A DNA stretch of 64,000 bases from Eriocheir sinensis (GCF_024679095.1 NC_066512.1:17299473-17363472); one strand, 5' to 3'. Shown: positions 11,163 through 22,496, counted from the first letter of the stretch. Notes: generated by a model from the sequence alone, not told the origin. Made by a program: numbers and translations.

Positions 11163-13130
11163 ATACAGAGGAAGAAAACAGACAAAATTCCCTATAATAT
11201 CAATACACCTCTAAAACTCTTCCCCCCCCTTCACCCCTCATCCCCTCAACCCCCCCCTTCCCATTCACCCCTCCTCCCCTCAACCTCTCCTCCTCTCTAA
11301 CCCCCTCTTACCCCCTTTCAACACTCGGGGCAGAAGAATATAGTGAAGGAAAACCACCTCTCAGATTTAGCGAGGTCATGGAGCAATTACATCAATCTTT
11401 CCTTTTATTTTTGCAACTGAGTGGACATTGTGTTAAATTGTGACACTTATTTGTATTCCTTTAAACAGTGACTTTTATTTTTTTTACGCTATTTTCCATT
11501 ATGCTTTTTTATCAATGTTCTTTTATGATAGTTTTTGTATTAATATATTATACAAAGTTCTCATTTTGTTTTGTTTCCTCTCTTTCATTTTGTTTTCACT
11601 ATATTTTTTTTTACACTTTTTCCTTCGTTAGTATTTCCGTATCATTCAAACTTTACTTTTTTTTTCACCTCCCAAGAACACTAAGTACCTTTCAATGACA
11701 CCCAACTTCTATTCCTTTACGAATCTCTCCCCTTTTCCTAAACTCTCCTTATTCTTCCTCTCTTCGACACTATTTCCGCATCATTCAAACTTTACTTCTT
11801 CCTTCCCACAAACAATTACCCATCTCTCAGTGACTCCCATTTCCCTAACCTTCCCTTATTCCTCTTCTCAATCCCTGCCTCTCCGGGTCTTCGCACAATC
11901 TACACCTCATCTTACGGGGGAAAAAAAATGACACGAAAAAAGGTACCAAAAATACACACGCAGCCACGCCTCGCCGGGGAGCAGTGACGTGCGGGGCGCC
12001 ATCCATTAGACAAACACTGCTACCACACAATTAAATCAGTCACTAATTGCTCGGTGTCTCGGGATGCCTGCACGACACTTCCCTGATTGGTGCCTTCAAG
12101 GGGACAAAAAAGAGGCAGAGTTATGAGGGTGCGGGGGTGGTGGAGATGATGGAAGGGGTGAGAGGAGGTGGGGGGGGGGGTGGAGAGGATCGGTGGTGGT
12201 GGTGGGCGTGGGTGAGAAGAGGAGGAGTCAAGGCGGCCCCGGAATTGAAAACTTTCCCCCTGATAGCCCACGACGCGAGCAAATGGATCAGTTACAAGGC
12301 CCAGGGGATAAGGTGGATCTGTGTTTCGCATGTTCCTCTTTATAGTGACCCTATGTATTTAGCCTCCCCTTCCTATCACCCCCTCACATACTCCTTCAAC
12401 TATTTGTACATGTTCCTGAGTGTCCTGAGCATCCATCCAGGTAACTCGAGAACTGAGCAGGTGTGAATGAGACGAGTCCAATGTTCTTTAAATCCTTCCC
12501 TTGTGCGCAAACATTCACCTGGACAGCTTCCTACCCCTTCCTCCCTGCTCCGTAAACAACCTCATCTCAGGACCACGGCGTCGCTGAAGGCTGTTAGCTA
12601 GTCAGTGATTTATGCAAGAGCGGTGTGCCATCACAAGCGTAAGAACATGTGTACGAGCATTAGGCGGCGGACGAGGAGAAAACACACGTACGCATTTAAC
12701 CAAGCAGGAGTAAAGGCCGCGGTGACAAGCTTACAACGGAGGGGAGCACGAACGTATCTGTGTTGTGAAAACCCGACGCATGTAAACACGACAGGGATAT
12801 GAATAAGCACATGGCACATTACTCTCAAGACCAAACACGGCATGCTAAGGGGAAGAGGACCCAGCACGGACACATATGACAAGCGGATACATGTGTTAGC
12901 GTTTATTTAGACAGATATGAGAGAGGGAGAAAATAAGAGGGAGAGGGGGAAGCTGAGAAATACCTGCATGTTTTGAGAGCAGGCAGGAGTGGCCAGGGGA
13001 AGTTTTTAAGCATCTCTCACACTCAATGACAGAGCCTCGGATGACGGGTTGCGGGAGAGTAATGTGCGTGGGGCGTGAGTGAGTTAGCGTATGAGGTGAG
13101 TTTGCGTGCAAGGCTGTGAGTCCAGGTGCG
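11158..13130. other. Mostly unique sequence, no firm gene
   Basis: 11215-11330 is a C-rich pyrimidine tract and 11400-11900 is T-rich. On the minus strand 12210-12331 is open and protein-like (MRNTDPPYPLGLVTDPFARV) but runs into a GGT/GGA tract with no splice support. Confidence 0.35.
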
Positions 13131-13200
13131 CCCAGAGGTGAGGGAAGGGAAGGGAAGGGTTGAGAGGGGAGGGGAAGGGAAGGTGAGGGGAACGGTAGGG
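13131..13200. repeat. (GGGAA)n-like purine tract
   Basis: Degenerate GGGAA/GGGGA units. A related GAGGGGA minisatellite of four copies lies at 13719-13755. Confidence 0.75.
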
Positions 13201-13211
13201 TGTGGCTGAGG

Positions 13212-13344
<133 letters not shown>

Positions 13345-13900
13345 ACAAGGTTGGAGGCTGAGGGAAGGAAATAATTACGAGTTTTGATGTATGCGATATG
13401 AGGAAAGATTAGGGATGGTTGAGAATGTGGAAACGAAGAGTGGGAGGGGATGGGAGGGGAGACTGGAGGAGAGGAGAGGATAAAAGACGAGACGAGACGG
13501 GAAGAAAGGAAAGGAGAGGAGAAGAGGTGAGGAAAGAAGAGAAAAAAAGATGAGATTGTTTAAACACGTATAAAAAGACACGAAAGGGAAAGGAAAAGAA
13601 TGAGGAAAAAAGTGAGTTAACGAGACAGTGGATATAGAAGGATAAAGAAAGAGGAAGAAAAGTTATCGGAGACAGAGGAAAAGACGCACGAAGTAAGGAA
13701 TAAGAGGGAGAGGGTAGGGGCGGCAGGGGAGAGGGGAGAGGGGAGAGGGGAGAGGAGGCAAGTTTTGGGAAGATTACGGGTTTGGGCCCAGCTGTCTGAC
13801 CCACCCCACGGCACCTTGCTTAACCCCCGACCTCATGACCCACCCCCTCCTCCTCTCCTTCCCCCTCCCCCTCCCAATCTTCCTCCTCCTCCTCCTCCAG

Positions 13901-13946
13901 CCTGACCGTTCCCGACTGAATGACCTTTACGCAAACTTTGAACCTG
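13901..13946 (+). CDS. Candidate small internal exon, unidentified
   Basis: A (TCC)n-derived pyrimidine tract ends in CAG at 13900. It is followed by 15 codons (PDRSRLNDLYANFEP) and a possible donor G|GTGGAA. The sequence turns T-rich and intron-like immediately afterwards. The donor is weak. Confidence 0.3.
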
Positions 13947-14919
13947 GTGGAAATGTTGTCTTGTTTTTCTTTTTTTTTACTTTTTATATTCGAATTGTTA
14001 CGAACTGTTCTCTCCCTATAATTTCCAGCTGTGTTATCAGATTATATATTTTTTTCATTTCTATCCTCTATCTATTATCTATAACATAAAAAGGGCCAAT
14101 AATCATGGATTCGAAACCTGATTCTTCCCTCTCACTGTTTCCTTTTTTTTTTTTTTGTCATGACCTTCATTTTCTTTTATTAAAAACTCCTTCGGCAACA
14201 CATCCAATCTAAAATGTTCCTTCAGCATTTTTATATTACTTTTATATCATCTTTGTGCTTCGGGTTCTCAAGTCTGTTCACTCACTAGCGCATTCGACAC
14301 GCAGGTGTTTAGGGTTCTGATGTCTTTTTTTTTTTTTCTGTGACTGGATTTGGTAGCACTCATATTTCTGAAACACTCAGGACGCACTTCATTCCCCCAC
14401 GTTCCTGTCCCTGGAAATAAGCTGGAGTAGGTTGGGGTGCATGTGAAGTCGTTCAGTGAGGGGGGTTAGTGCCGGGAGGGGGCGTGGAGTGAGGGGGTAG
14501 TTCGGGGATGGGAATGAAGAGGGATGGGATGGGATGGGAGGAGTGTATTGGAGTGTAGGGGTTGGGGGAGTTAGCAAGGGGGGGTGAAAGGAGGCGAGGC
14601 GGTGGGGGCAAGGTGGCGTGTGATGGGGTGTGGGAGGCCGGGGGCGGGGCGGCGTGTCGTGGCGTGCAGGGGAAGGTGGTGGTGAGGGGGCGGCACACCG
14701 TGGGAGCGGCGCCGCCCTTGAGCCGAGGCCGCCGCACAATGGTGGTAGGCATCGACATGGCAAGCTGGCCACAAATTACCGGCCGGCGTCGTCTTCATTG
14801 ATTGGTTATTGGCGATAATCAGGCCACATCGCGGGCACAATAGGCCGAGTCCTGGCCGCGGGGAAGACTCCGCCGACTCAGGTAAAAACCAGCGGCGCTA
14901 AATGACAACTTCTCCGCAG
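13947..14919. other. T-rich then G-rich sequence, no firm gene
   Basis: 13950-14350 is T-rich. 14450-14720 is strongly G-rich and open in several frames. No splice-paired exon was found. Confidence 0.35.
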
Positions 14920-15380
14920 GTGGAACTTATCGCCCTGACTCCATTGTGTCTCTGGGATAAAGGAAATTCAGGAGGCTGTCAAGTCCGGCCCATCCAGCCG
15001 CGGGTCACGGCAGCGGGTGCCCAGGGCGACCCCGCCCATGTGTGGGTGCTGTGGCAGGGGGAGGAGCCCCCACCCACCTCGCTGGCCGCCACCCAGCAAG
15101 TACAGCCTTATTATGACAGTCACAACATTTGACGCTTCCTCCCCGCTCCTCCCCGCTTCTCCCCCTCCCACCCCCACAGCCACCCCAACACCTGCCCCAT
15201 GAAGACATCGATGATCTGCATGACGGTGACCTGTGCCCCACCCTGCCCGTGCTGCCCCAGAAGGCCTCCAGCGTCAGGAAGCTTCGACGCCTCGCAAGCC
15301 AATGAAGCCCATCCCTCCCTCCAGACACAGGCTTTCCTTAATCAACTCGGTCGCCGTCCTGAACATGGAAGCACATCCAG
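14920..15380 (+). CDS. Candidate two-exon coding segment with an apparent frameshift, unidentified
   Basis: Exon 1 (about 14920-15099, or from 14972) is open, and nearly all codons end in G/C (VRPIQPRVTAAGAQ, DPAHVWVLWQGEE). An 80-bp GT...AG intron follows (15100-15179) with an excellent pyrimidine tract. Exon 2 continues in phase 0 (HLPHEDIDDLHDGDLCP, KASSVRKLRRLASQ) and then meets TGA at 15303. From 15302 another frame carries the same codon bias (MKPIPPSRHRLSLINSVAVL) up to the donor CCAG|GTAATT at 15381. The simplest reading is one exon with a single-base deletion near 15300, from decay or an assembly error, but a genuine stop is possible. A further acidic or basic tail may lie at 15570-15700. 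No family recognised. Confidence 0.4.
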
Positions 15381-16002
15381 GTAATTTTCGATAATTAACA
15401 AAATAACAAACGCCCCTTGCCGCTTTGGTAACCCGCGGCACCTCGTCCAGGCAGGTTCAGTGCTTTTATCCCAACTGCCGATTCTCTCAATATTTCTTTT
15501 CCATTGTTTTACGCCAACAAAACGGAATCCGACTCGGGCAGACCGGTGAGAACGGAATGTTGTCGTGGCAGGCGCTGGAGGAGAAGGAGCAGATGTGGAT
15601 GAGGAAGACGCCACACACAGAACACCAAACAAAATAAAACAAAGTAAAAAGAAAGAAGAAAATCCTTAAGACTCACCGCAAAAAAAATCCAGCCGAGCCA
15701 AAAATGCGGCAGGTCAACGGTGAAGTGGGTTTTCTGTTACGTTAAATCATATAAATTAGTTGAAGCCATAAATGTACGATAAGGCGGCTCCTCATTAGGT
15801 CAGGTGAGCGAGGGGGGCGGGGAGTGGGGGAACCTAAGTAAGCAAGCAAGCATGCAGGAAAAAAAGGAGGGGAAGATGCCGACCAGAAGCACACCCGCCT
15901 ATCAGCCCCGAAGAAAAGTAAAATCAGTGAATGGTTGGGAGGAGCAAGTCTGAGGAATGTAAGTGAATAAAGTACAATCAAATAACAACTTCCTACACCT
16001 CC

Positions 16003-16004
<2 letters not shown>

Positions 16005-16089
<85 letters not shown>
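16005..16089. repeat. (GA)n microsatellite
   Basis: About 42 perfect units. Confidence 0.95.
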
Positions 16090-16093
<4 letters not shown>

Positions 16094-16114
16094 AGAACAG
16101 ATAGAATAATATAC

Positions 16115-16146
16115 TAACAGACAGACAGACAGGCAGACAGACAGAC
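16115..16146. repeat. (ACAG)n microsatellite
   Basis: About eight tetranucleotide units with one substitution. Confidence 0.85.
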
Positions 16147-16513
16147 CAACATACAGACAGCCATACCCAGAAATACAAGACAATGACTGACAGACTAACT
16201 GATTTACAGATTTACAAGATACAAACATACAGAAAGAAAGAAAGACGGAAATATTGCGCAGAAAAACATTTAAATAAGACATAAGAATAGGAGACACAGG
16301 AACAAACGAGGCGTACACGACTAAACAAAACTGACACTAATGAACAAGAAACCCCCAAAAAGGCATCAACAAAAGCCGCAACAGGAGTACCATGAGGGGA
16401 AACAGCATGACGGGAGGCTGAGGTGAATGAAGAGAGGGCAGAAGAGGGGGAAGGGGGAGGAGACGGAGGGACATGGGAGGTGGCAGTGAGAGAGGAAGGA
16501 CGGGGTGTCAGGT

Positions 16514-16561
16514 AGTGTGTGTGTGTGTGGGTGTGTGTGTGTGTGTGTGTGGGGGGGGGGG
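16514..16561. repeat. (GT)n ending in a G run
   Basis: Interrupted GT array followed by eleven G, within a purine-rich 16400-16740 stretch. Confidence 0.85.
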
Positions 16562-16755
16562 TCCGGTGGCACTAAGGGAAAGCAGGAGTGAAGGGAAAGG
16601 TAAGGGAAAGGAAGTAAAGGGAGCAGTGGCAGGGACGAAGGGTTTGCGGTACTATGGATGTGCAAGGGAGTGGCGAGGAGGGGAAGGGACGGAGGGAAGA
16701 AGGGAGTAGGTAGGTGAGGGGGGAAGGGACGAGCAGCGGCACTCAGCAGGCGACT

Positions 16756-17487
16756 ATGACAAACCCGGAGCCCCTCATTTTGCCGTCGACCCTTTGTGAG
16801 GTGTCCCAGAAAGCCGCCAATTTGCCGCAGCGTCCGCCACCGTCCCCACGCAGCCGGGCCGCTTGCGACAGGTAAATGAGAGGTGTCGCATGCGGGAGGC
16901 TGCGCGGGGCATTGTGAGCCTCGGCGGGGACAGGCTGAACAGAGGCCATCAGAAGCCCTGGTCACTCCGCTGGGCTTCCTCACATCTCCGGCGTGTGCGT
17001 GTCGAGGGTTATTTGAGGAGGTCTCGCCAATGTCTGGGTGCGGGGAAAAGCGTCTCTAATCTCGTGTGTCGGCGCTGCCACGACTTTATTTGTGGCTGAA
17101 AGACTCCCTAAAGTGGATTCTGGGTCAAATGTCGGGTGTTTTGCATCAAGTTAATGGACGCCGGGAACACGAAACATGGAAGGGGAGTGGGCGTGCGTGT
17201 GCTGCGACCCCCCACCGCCACACCCATACACTGAAGGAGAGAAGTAATGGTGAGTTGTTGAAGGAAAATCTTGAAAACTCAAAAACGCATCCATATGATC
17301 CATCAGACATTTTCTGAGGCACCGAGGCTGTTTCTCAGTCTCCGTCGACTGACATCTGCAGCCTCCTTCAATCATGGCTTGCAAAAAGCAATTTTTTCCT
17401 CTGTGCATATCCAAAACGTCTTCATGGGCGCTGAGAGGCCGCTGGTGGCCGAGTTGCCGAGGCGCCTCTTCGCTCCACTTGACCGAG
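16756..17487 (+). CDS. Candidate two-exon 5' coding segment, unidentified
   Basis: Exon 1 (16756-16871) starts at an ATG and reads MTNPEPLILPSTLCEVSQKA then a proline/arginine-rich stretch, ending in phase 2 at GACAG|GTAAAT. Exon 2 (17339-17487) follows a pyrimidine acceptor (CTGTTTCTCAG) in matching phase. It includes SSVHIQNVFMGAERPLVAEL and RLFAPLDR and ends at CGAG|GTAAAT. Between them 16863-17099 is another open GC-rich stretch. Caution: the antisense frame of exon 1 is also open with good codon bias, so strand is not certain. A SINE lies directly downstream. Confidence 0.3.
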
Positions 17488-17519
17488 GTAAATTATTTGG
17501 GATCCGTAATAAAGGTAAA

Positions 17520-17800
17520 ATTGGGGGCATACGCTGTAGCAGCGTGTGGCCTCGGTGTTCATCTCCGTAACATTGGCCCTTGAGCCTGTGGTGGGAGGGA
17601 GCCCATTACCCCGGGACAGGGGGCCAGTGTGACATCCGGGTTACCACAGTTCCCCAGGTTTCCCCAGGTACCCATTTATCGACCAGCCCGAAAGGGAGGA
17701 TGAACAGCTGGGTGAGCTGCACGCCGATTGCCCGGGCCGGGATTCGAACCCGGGCCCGCGGAGTAAAAGCCAGGCACACTGACCAATAGACCACGGAGGC
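17520..17800 (-). mobile_element. tRNA-derived SINE
   Basis: Read on the minus strand from 17800, the element starts like a tRNA: GCCTCCGTGGTCTATTGG (A-box region), then a B box GGTTCGAATCC (plus-strand 17740-17750). A non-tRNA body follows, containing GTCGATAAATGGGTACCTGG and GTAATGGGCTCCCTCCCACC. The head has lost clean cloverleaf pairing at its 3' side and continues without a CCA position. This fits a Pol III retroposon rather than a working tRNA gene. The tail end is approximate. Confidence 0.75.
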
Positions 17801-17861
17801 GTGGTTCAAATAAATTCTCACATAGAACTACGTAGTTTTTATATATTAGGAAAACAACATC

Positions 17862-17865
<4 letters not shown>

Positions 17866-17904
<39 letters not shown>
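17866..17904. repeat. (AC)n microsatellite
   Basis: About 19 units, just beyond the SINE head. Confidence 0.95.
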
Positions 17905-17906
<2 letters not shown>

Positions 17907-18268
17907 TCATTACCAAGGCTGCATTGCAAATTGCAATCATGCGCGTCGGACGAGGACTGACCACATGGCAAAAAAAAAATCGATACAAATACTCGAGAAC
18001 AAAGCAACATTAGTTACCGATAAGTACCAGCGACGCAGCAAAAACAAAAACAAACAAAAAATCCTCTTCTGTCAGAGCAGTAAACGATCCTGGTCTTCAC
18101 TCCATGGGATCAACGCTACGCACAGGCACGGCTACACTTCTCAGATGCCCTGAATAAAAACGAAGGAAGAAAAAGAGTGTACACAAGGATCGCTATTACA
18201 GCAAACAACATAATGACAATAGCTGCGATTACTGACACGAGGGTGAGATTCGAACTGCAGCTGTACAG

Positions 18269-18319
18269 CACGCCACGCCACGCCACGCCACGCCACGCCA
18301 CGCCGCGCCACGCAACGCC
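18269..18319. repeat. (CGCCA)n minisatellite
   Basis: Ten pentanucleotide units, with variants only in the last few. Confidence 0.9.
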
Positions 18320-18405
18320 GTACCCGACATCACTCCTGGCCAAGGCAAACATTCCGTGCCGCTTTACATTAGTCTTCCTGTTGGTAAGTGTTTCATTCCG
18401 TGCAG

Positions 18406-18682
18406 CAACGAGATCTCCCCGCCGGAACACGGGCACGACGGAGGTAATGTGTGGTGCAGGTGGTGGAGTAGGGGAAGGGAAAACGATGTTAGGGGAGCCG
18501 TGCGAGCCCGTGGCGAGGTGGACACACGCCGGCCTAGCGACAAGCAGCCACTTGTTATAATATCTAGACCATGTCGTGGCTCAAGTTTTTATCACTCGCA
18601 CGGACGTGCTTCACCTTCGCCCTCCTGTCCTGACAGGCCAGGGCGTGGAGAGGAAGAACTCTTACTAGTTCCCGCGTGTTGA
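18406..18682 (+). CDS. Candidate coding segment, unidentified
   Basis: A clear acceptor-like site (GTTTCATTCCGTGCAG, ending 18405) opens a frame reading NEISPPEHGHDG. That frame can leave at GGAG|GTAATG (18443) or continue as an uninterrupted frame to TGA at 18680, including EVDTRRPSDKQPLVIISRPC and a C-terminal EEELLLVPAC. The first option is a 38-base micro-exon. No family recognised. Confidence 0.3.
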
Positions 18683-18866
18683 AGTGCCAAACTATTTTGT
18701 CGAGAGTCGCATCGCATTGCTGCACACACACAAACACACAACTTCTTGATATGCACATGAAGCAGATAGATAATTTTTTTCTTCTAGTAGCCTGAAGTAT
18801 TCAAGACAGAAGCGAAGTGTCGGCATGGGGTGACACGCAGGGGTTCCTGGACAACACTAAGTGTAG

Positions 18867-19104
18867 AAAGGAACGGCGAGGAAGAGGCAGCAGTCTGAAG
18901 AGAGGCCCGAGGAGAACCTGGGGGCGGCATGGCGGTCAGAAGGGCAGCGCGAGGTGGTCCGTCTGGGCCTGACACTGGTGCCCCCGGGTCGCGGCCTCAA
19001 CCTTGGCGGGGCAGGAGGGCAGGGGCTGGAGGGCGGCGGGATGTGTATCATTAGGTGGAGGTACCTCCCTGCACCTGTGGCCTCTGTCATTTGCTCCGCT
19101 CCCA
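18867..19104 (+). CDS. Candidate exon, strand ambiguous, unidentified
   Basis: 79 codons are open, with almost all third positions G or C: SEERPEENLGAAWRSEGQRE, VVRLGLTLVPPGRGLNLGG, then MCIIRWRYLPAPVASVICSA. It ends at a good donor CCCA|GTAAGA. The antisense frame in the same register is open for over 100 codons (18936-19253). RNY-type codons look alike on both strands, so the strand choice rests mainly on the donor. Confidence 0.3.
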
Positions 19105-19225
19105 GTAAGAATCACCTGCTCCCTCGAGGATGATGCATCACGAGCCGTGTGTATAATCTGCCACTTTTTGTTCCGTCCGGGGGTAAGAAACAAACTGGTT
19201 GCATAGTGCCAATTGAGGAAGGAAG

Positions 19226-19339
19226 CTAATCTGATGGTATTGCCGCCCAACACGCGGGTCCGAACAATCTGGCTTCATCCTCGCGTCTTACAGTCGTTAT
19301 GGTTCTTCTTAATCAGACTCTGCACACACACCACTAACC
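19226..19339. repeat. Dispersed 114-bp repeat, copy 1
   Basis: Nearly identical (about 90 percent) to 21371-21483 and in the same orientation, from CTAATCTGATGGTATTGCCG to CACACACACCACTAACC. Flanks are unrelated. It may be a short interspersed element, but no A/B box was seen. Confidence 0.85.
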
Positions 19340-19546
19340 CTTGACCCGAGACTCAGGGCCATGCTGAACACACCTGACGCCTCAGCACTACGCCCCAAAC
19401 ACACGCGAAAACACAAGCACACGAGACTAAACACGCCAAACTTGTGGGGCAGACAAATCCAAATGTTCAATGAAATAACATAAAATTCATAGAAAAGTCT
19501 TTCGATTCCCAATAATCGAATCTAATGTTCCTCTACCATTTCCCAG

Positions 19547-19659
19547 ATCAAAAGGATGTCAACGCGCAATACGAGGTTCCGCAGCGACGCGTTGGAAGTG
19601 ACATAACCAGCAGGGAGAGGGCGTTGCAGAAGGATCATTGGGCCAAGGTTTCAGGATAA
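19547..19659 (+). CDS. Candidate terminal exon, unidentified
   Basis: A superb acceptor (GTTCCTCTACCATTTCCCAG) is followed by 36 open codons and TAA. The peptide is normal in composition: QKDVNAQYEVPQRRVGSDIT then SRERALQKDHWAKVSG. It faces another candidate terminal exon on the minus strand 24 bases away. Confidence 0.35.
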
Positions 19660-19683
19660 TACGGGGGAAAAAGTCAACAGTGG

Positions 19684-19800
19684 TCAACGCGGCTCAGTCA
19701 GATAGCGGTCATGACTGTCAACACAACCAAGTCTTCCGGTGAATTGAAACTCCTTTCGTGCATTTGACCCGCAGTGTGTTGGAAGTTCTTGTAAGGATTC
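19684..19800 (-). CDS. Candidate terminal exon, unidentified
   Basis: On the minus strand a long C/T-rich tract ending CTTGCTCATCCCAG precedes 38 open codons and TGA. It reads ESLQELPTHCGSNARKEFQF then TGRLGCVDSHDRYLTEPR. Phase 0 is assumed. No family recognised. Confidence 0.35.
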   Translation of the reverse strand, partial: ESLQELPTHCGSNARKEFQFTGRLGCVDSHDRYLTEPR

Positions 19801-20268
19801 CTGGGATGAGCAAGAGTGTGGGAGCGGCGGTGGGACATGGTGGGTGGGGGATGGGGAAGGGGAGGGGAGGAGAGGGGGAAGACGGCTCGCTTCCTTCACA
19901 ATAAACCTGCAACGTAACGATGATACTGAGAACGCTGAATAGAATGTGGCTGTGATTTGGCTGGTAAGTCGACAGTGCATATTTGCCTTAAAACATTTCG
20001 TCTTAAAACTTGCACTAAAACATACACCGACTTATAAACACGGAAAAATATGTGCTATTGTGTCTGGTCGAAAACAATCTGACTCTATGCGTCCTCCTAA
20101 CTTCAAACACAAGGCTAAAAACACTGCACATCCTCCGTCATCATGAACGCCAAACGAACCCCAACAAATAGCAACAAACGCGTCTCGCTGAAGATAAACT
20201 CAACATACGCGCCAAATTAACTTAAGCTGCAACGTTCAAAACCAAACACATTCCTCATCACCAGCGAA

Positions 20269-20408
20269 GGCCAAAAAATCACCACAGTAATCGTCTATAC
20301 TCCTCATAAATGTCTTCATCACTCAAGCAAAATCAGAGGGCCGAAAAAGCTCACAATAATGGGCTATCCTCCTCGTAACCGTCGCTCTCACTCAAACAAA
20401 ACTCAAGA
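20269..20408 (-). CDS. Tandemly duplicated terminal-exon-like unit (two copies)
   Basis: Two diverged 70-base copies lie head to tail (20269-20337 and 20338-20408). On the minus strand each follows a T-rich acceptor-like stretch and encodes a similar acidic tail with its own stop. These are [16 protein letters not shown] (stop 20351-20353) and [17 protein letters not shown] (stop 20279-20281). The shared residues are FCLS, D, YEE and LL. This resembles duplicated alternative 3' exons. A link to the exon at 20763-20886 across the 266-bp (CT)n is suggested by strand and spacing. The phases fit cleanly only for a start inside the second tail. Confidence 0.35.
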
Positions 20409-20455
20409 CAAAATGTAAATACCTTGCCATCAGAGCACCCCCCAGAGACCGGCCG

Positions 20456-20727
<272 letters not shown>

Positions 20728-20762
20728 GTTTCACATATTCCCTGTAGCATATACACCTTTAC

Positions 20763-20886
20763 CTCGGATCACCTTTCTGAGGCTCCACTCCCCCGGCACG
20801 TCCCCGCCCTCCTTGCTGAGGATGCGGGCTGTTGTCGGGTCATCGTCGTGTTGGTGTTGTTGGTCTTCGCTCGTGAACGTCCGAAG
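20763..20886 (-). CDS. Candidate internal exon, unidentified
   Basis: 41 open codons on the minus strand read LRTFTSEDQQHQHDDDPTTA then RILSKEGGDVPGEWSLRKVIR. The segment ends at a good donor CGAG|GTAAAG and is preceded by TTTCAAAAATAG. Composition and codon use are unlike the surrounding repeats. The downstream intron would contain the 266-bp (CT)n, which is (GA)n in the transcript. No family recognised. Confidence 0.4.
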
Positions 20887-20951
20887 CTATTTTTGAAAGT
20901 TTGTGCAGCTTCCTTGAGACGGTTGAACGTACTTCTCAGATGATGGTGCTA

Positions 20952-21005
20952 AAGAAGAAGAAGAAGAAGAAGAAGAAGAAGAAGAAGAAGAAGAAGAAGA
21001 AGAAG

Positions 21006-21039
<34 letters not shown>
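20952..21039. repeat. (AAG)n followed by (AG)n
   Basis: About 18 AAG units, a GGGG break, then about 15 AG units. Confidence 0.95.
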
Positions 21040-21042
<3 letters not shown>

Positions 21043-21370
21043 ACCTTCTCAGTCTTTGATCAAAATTCATTACAAGTCGGCGATACTGACCAAATTATAC
21101 GATGCCTTATTGCCTCTGTGAACAGGAAAACCAGGAACATAACTCAGCAGAACACACTATTCCTATTATGGCATGAGCGGCGATACTGATGCTGAGGGCG
21201 GCGGCGAAAGATAAGGAAGCCACAGGAGACAATGTTGGCGGCGTGGCGGGAGTACTAATGGAAGGCAAGGGGTAATGAGTGCTTGAAAGCAGAGGAGGGT
21301 GTAGTGGTTATGTGATTAAGGTCCCTGCTAATTAGTAAGACCCCATTCCCAGGTGTTCTCTATCAACTAA

Positions 21371-21483
21371 CTAATCTGATCGTATTGCCGCACAACAGCG
21401 GGTCCCAGCAATCTGGCTTCATCCTCGCGTCTCACAGTCGTTATGATTCTTCTTAATCAGACTCTGCACACACACCACTAACC
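21371..21483. repeat. Dispersed 114-bp repeat, copy 2
   Basis: Second copy of 19226-19339, same orientation, 2.1 kb away, about 90 percent identical. The match starts and stops abruptly. Confidence 0.85.
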
Positions 21484-21639
21484 TGCATGCTGACGTTTAT
21501 GACTCCAACAAAGATGAAAGTCTACGCATGGGTCAGCAGGGGAGAGAGGAGGAAGAGATGGACGAGGACGAGGTGGTGTAATGATCGTTCACTGCAGACA
21601 AGGTCCGGCCAAGACAACATCTTTTGGACTTACTAGTAA

Positions 21640-22265
21640 AGTGGTGGGCAAAATTTCTGTTTTAGGAGACAAAGTGCATGACTACACTTGTCTAAGTTGA
21701 AACACGTTTATAAGACCGTTGAAAAATTCGGTCAAAGTCTTTTGGGATGATTTCGCAATCGGCCGTGGTGAGAGTCTTCGTATCACTTAGATGTCAGAGG
21801 ACAGCTTTGTTATGGAAGATTATAGTCCGATTTATATATCGTTAATGTAGATCATAAAGACAATGGGTCCCAGCACTTAGGCAGAGGTACTCAGTTCTTG
21901 ACAGGGGGCTATTCTGGAGTCTGCCCACTCATTAAAACTCGTTCTTTTCTCCCTGTACGACTATCTCTTATCAACAGAGTGAAAAGGCTTCTTATATCTG
22001 CTGATTGTAGTAGTTTTATGAAGCTTTTTCATGTGATATATTGTTAGTCGCTTTCTGGAAACCCAAATACTAACATCGTCATAGAAAAGGGTATTTCCGT
22101 TTTCATACATTACATTTTCATACATTCATACCTACTGTGAACTAAGTCAAATATGTTGGTTTTAAGAAAGAGCACTGATTTTTTAAACCGTAGTGGGTAT
22201 CAGAAATTACACCGTTATCCATATCTAACAACAGACTGTCAAATTAATAGGTCTGAAGCCTGTAA
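21640..22265 (-). mobile_element. Heavily decayed CR1/L2-like LINE, reverse transcriptase core
   Basis: Minus-strand translation in shifting frames gives the ordered RT landmarks: FRPINLTV (finger) near 22250, THYGLKNQCSF near 22190, a degraded DFQKAFD-like stretch near 22060, GRKER near 21945, VLGPIVFMIYINDI near 21850, and MHFV with NRNFAH near 21670. At least six stops and several shifts are present. The FADDT catalytic motif is no longer readable. It is much older than the copies at 31.6 and 34.6 kb. Confidence 0.75.
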
Positions 22266-22496
22266 GAGGGGTGGAAGGAAGGAATGGGATGATGATAGAT
22301 GGGAGGAGTGAGGGAAAGTCAAGATGTGGGAGAGGCAGCAGAGGAGAGGGAAGAGAGATAGGGGGAGGGAGGACACGCAGGACAGGAGCAACCATTTGGT
22401 GGTGTGTCATTTCCGGCGCACGTGCTGCCCCTTCACCGCCGCCCCTCCGCTCGTCCACCAACAATCTCCGCCCACAGCTGCTGCTACTTCCTCCTC

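Noticed and set aside
17730..17800. Possible functional tRNA gene
   Set aside because: A and B boxes are present, but the acceptor stem does not close after the T arm and the sequence runs into a conserved non-tRNA body, as in a SINE.
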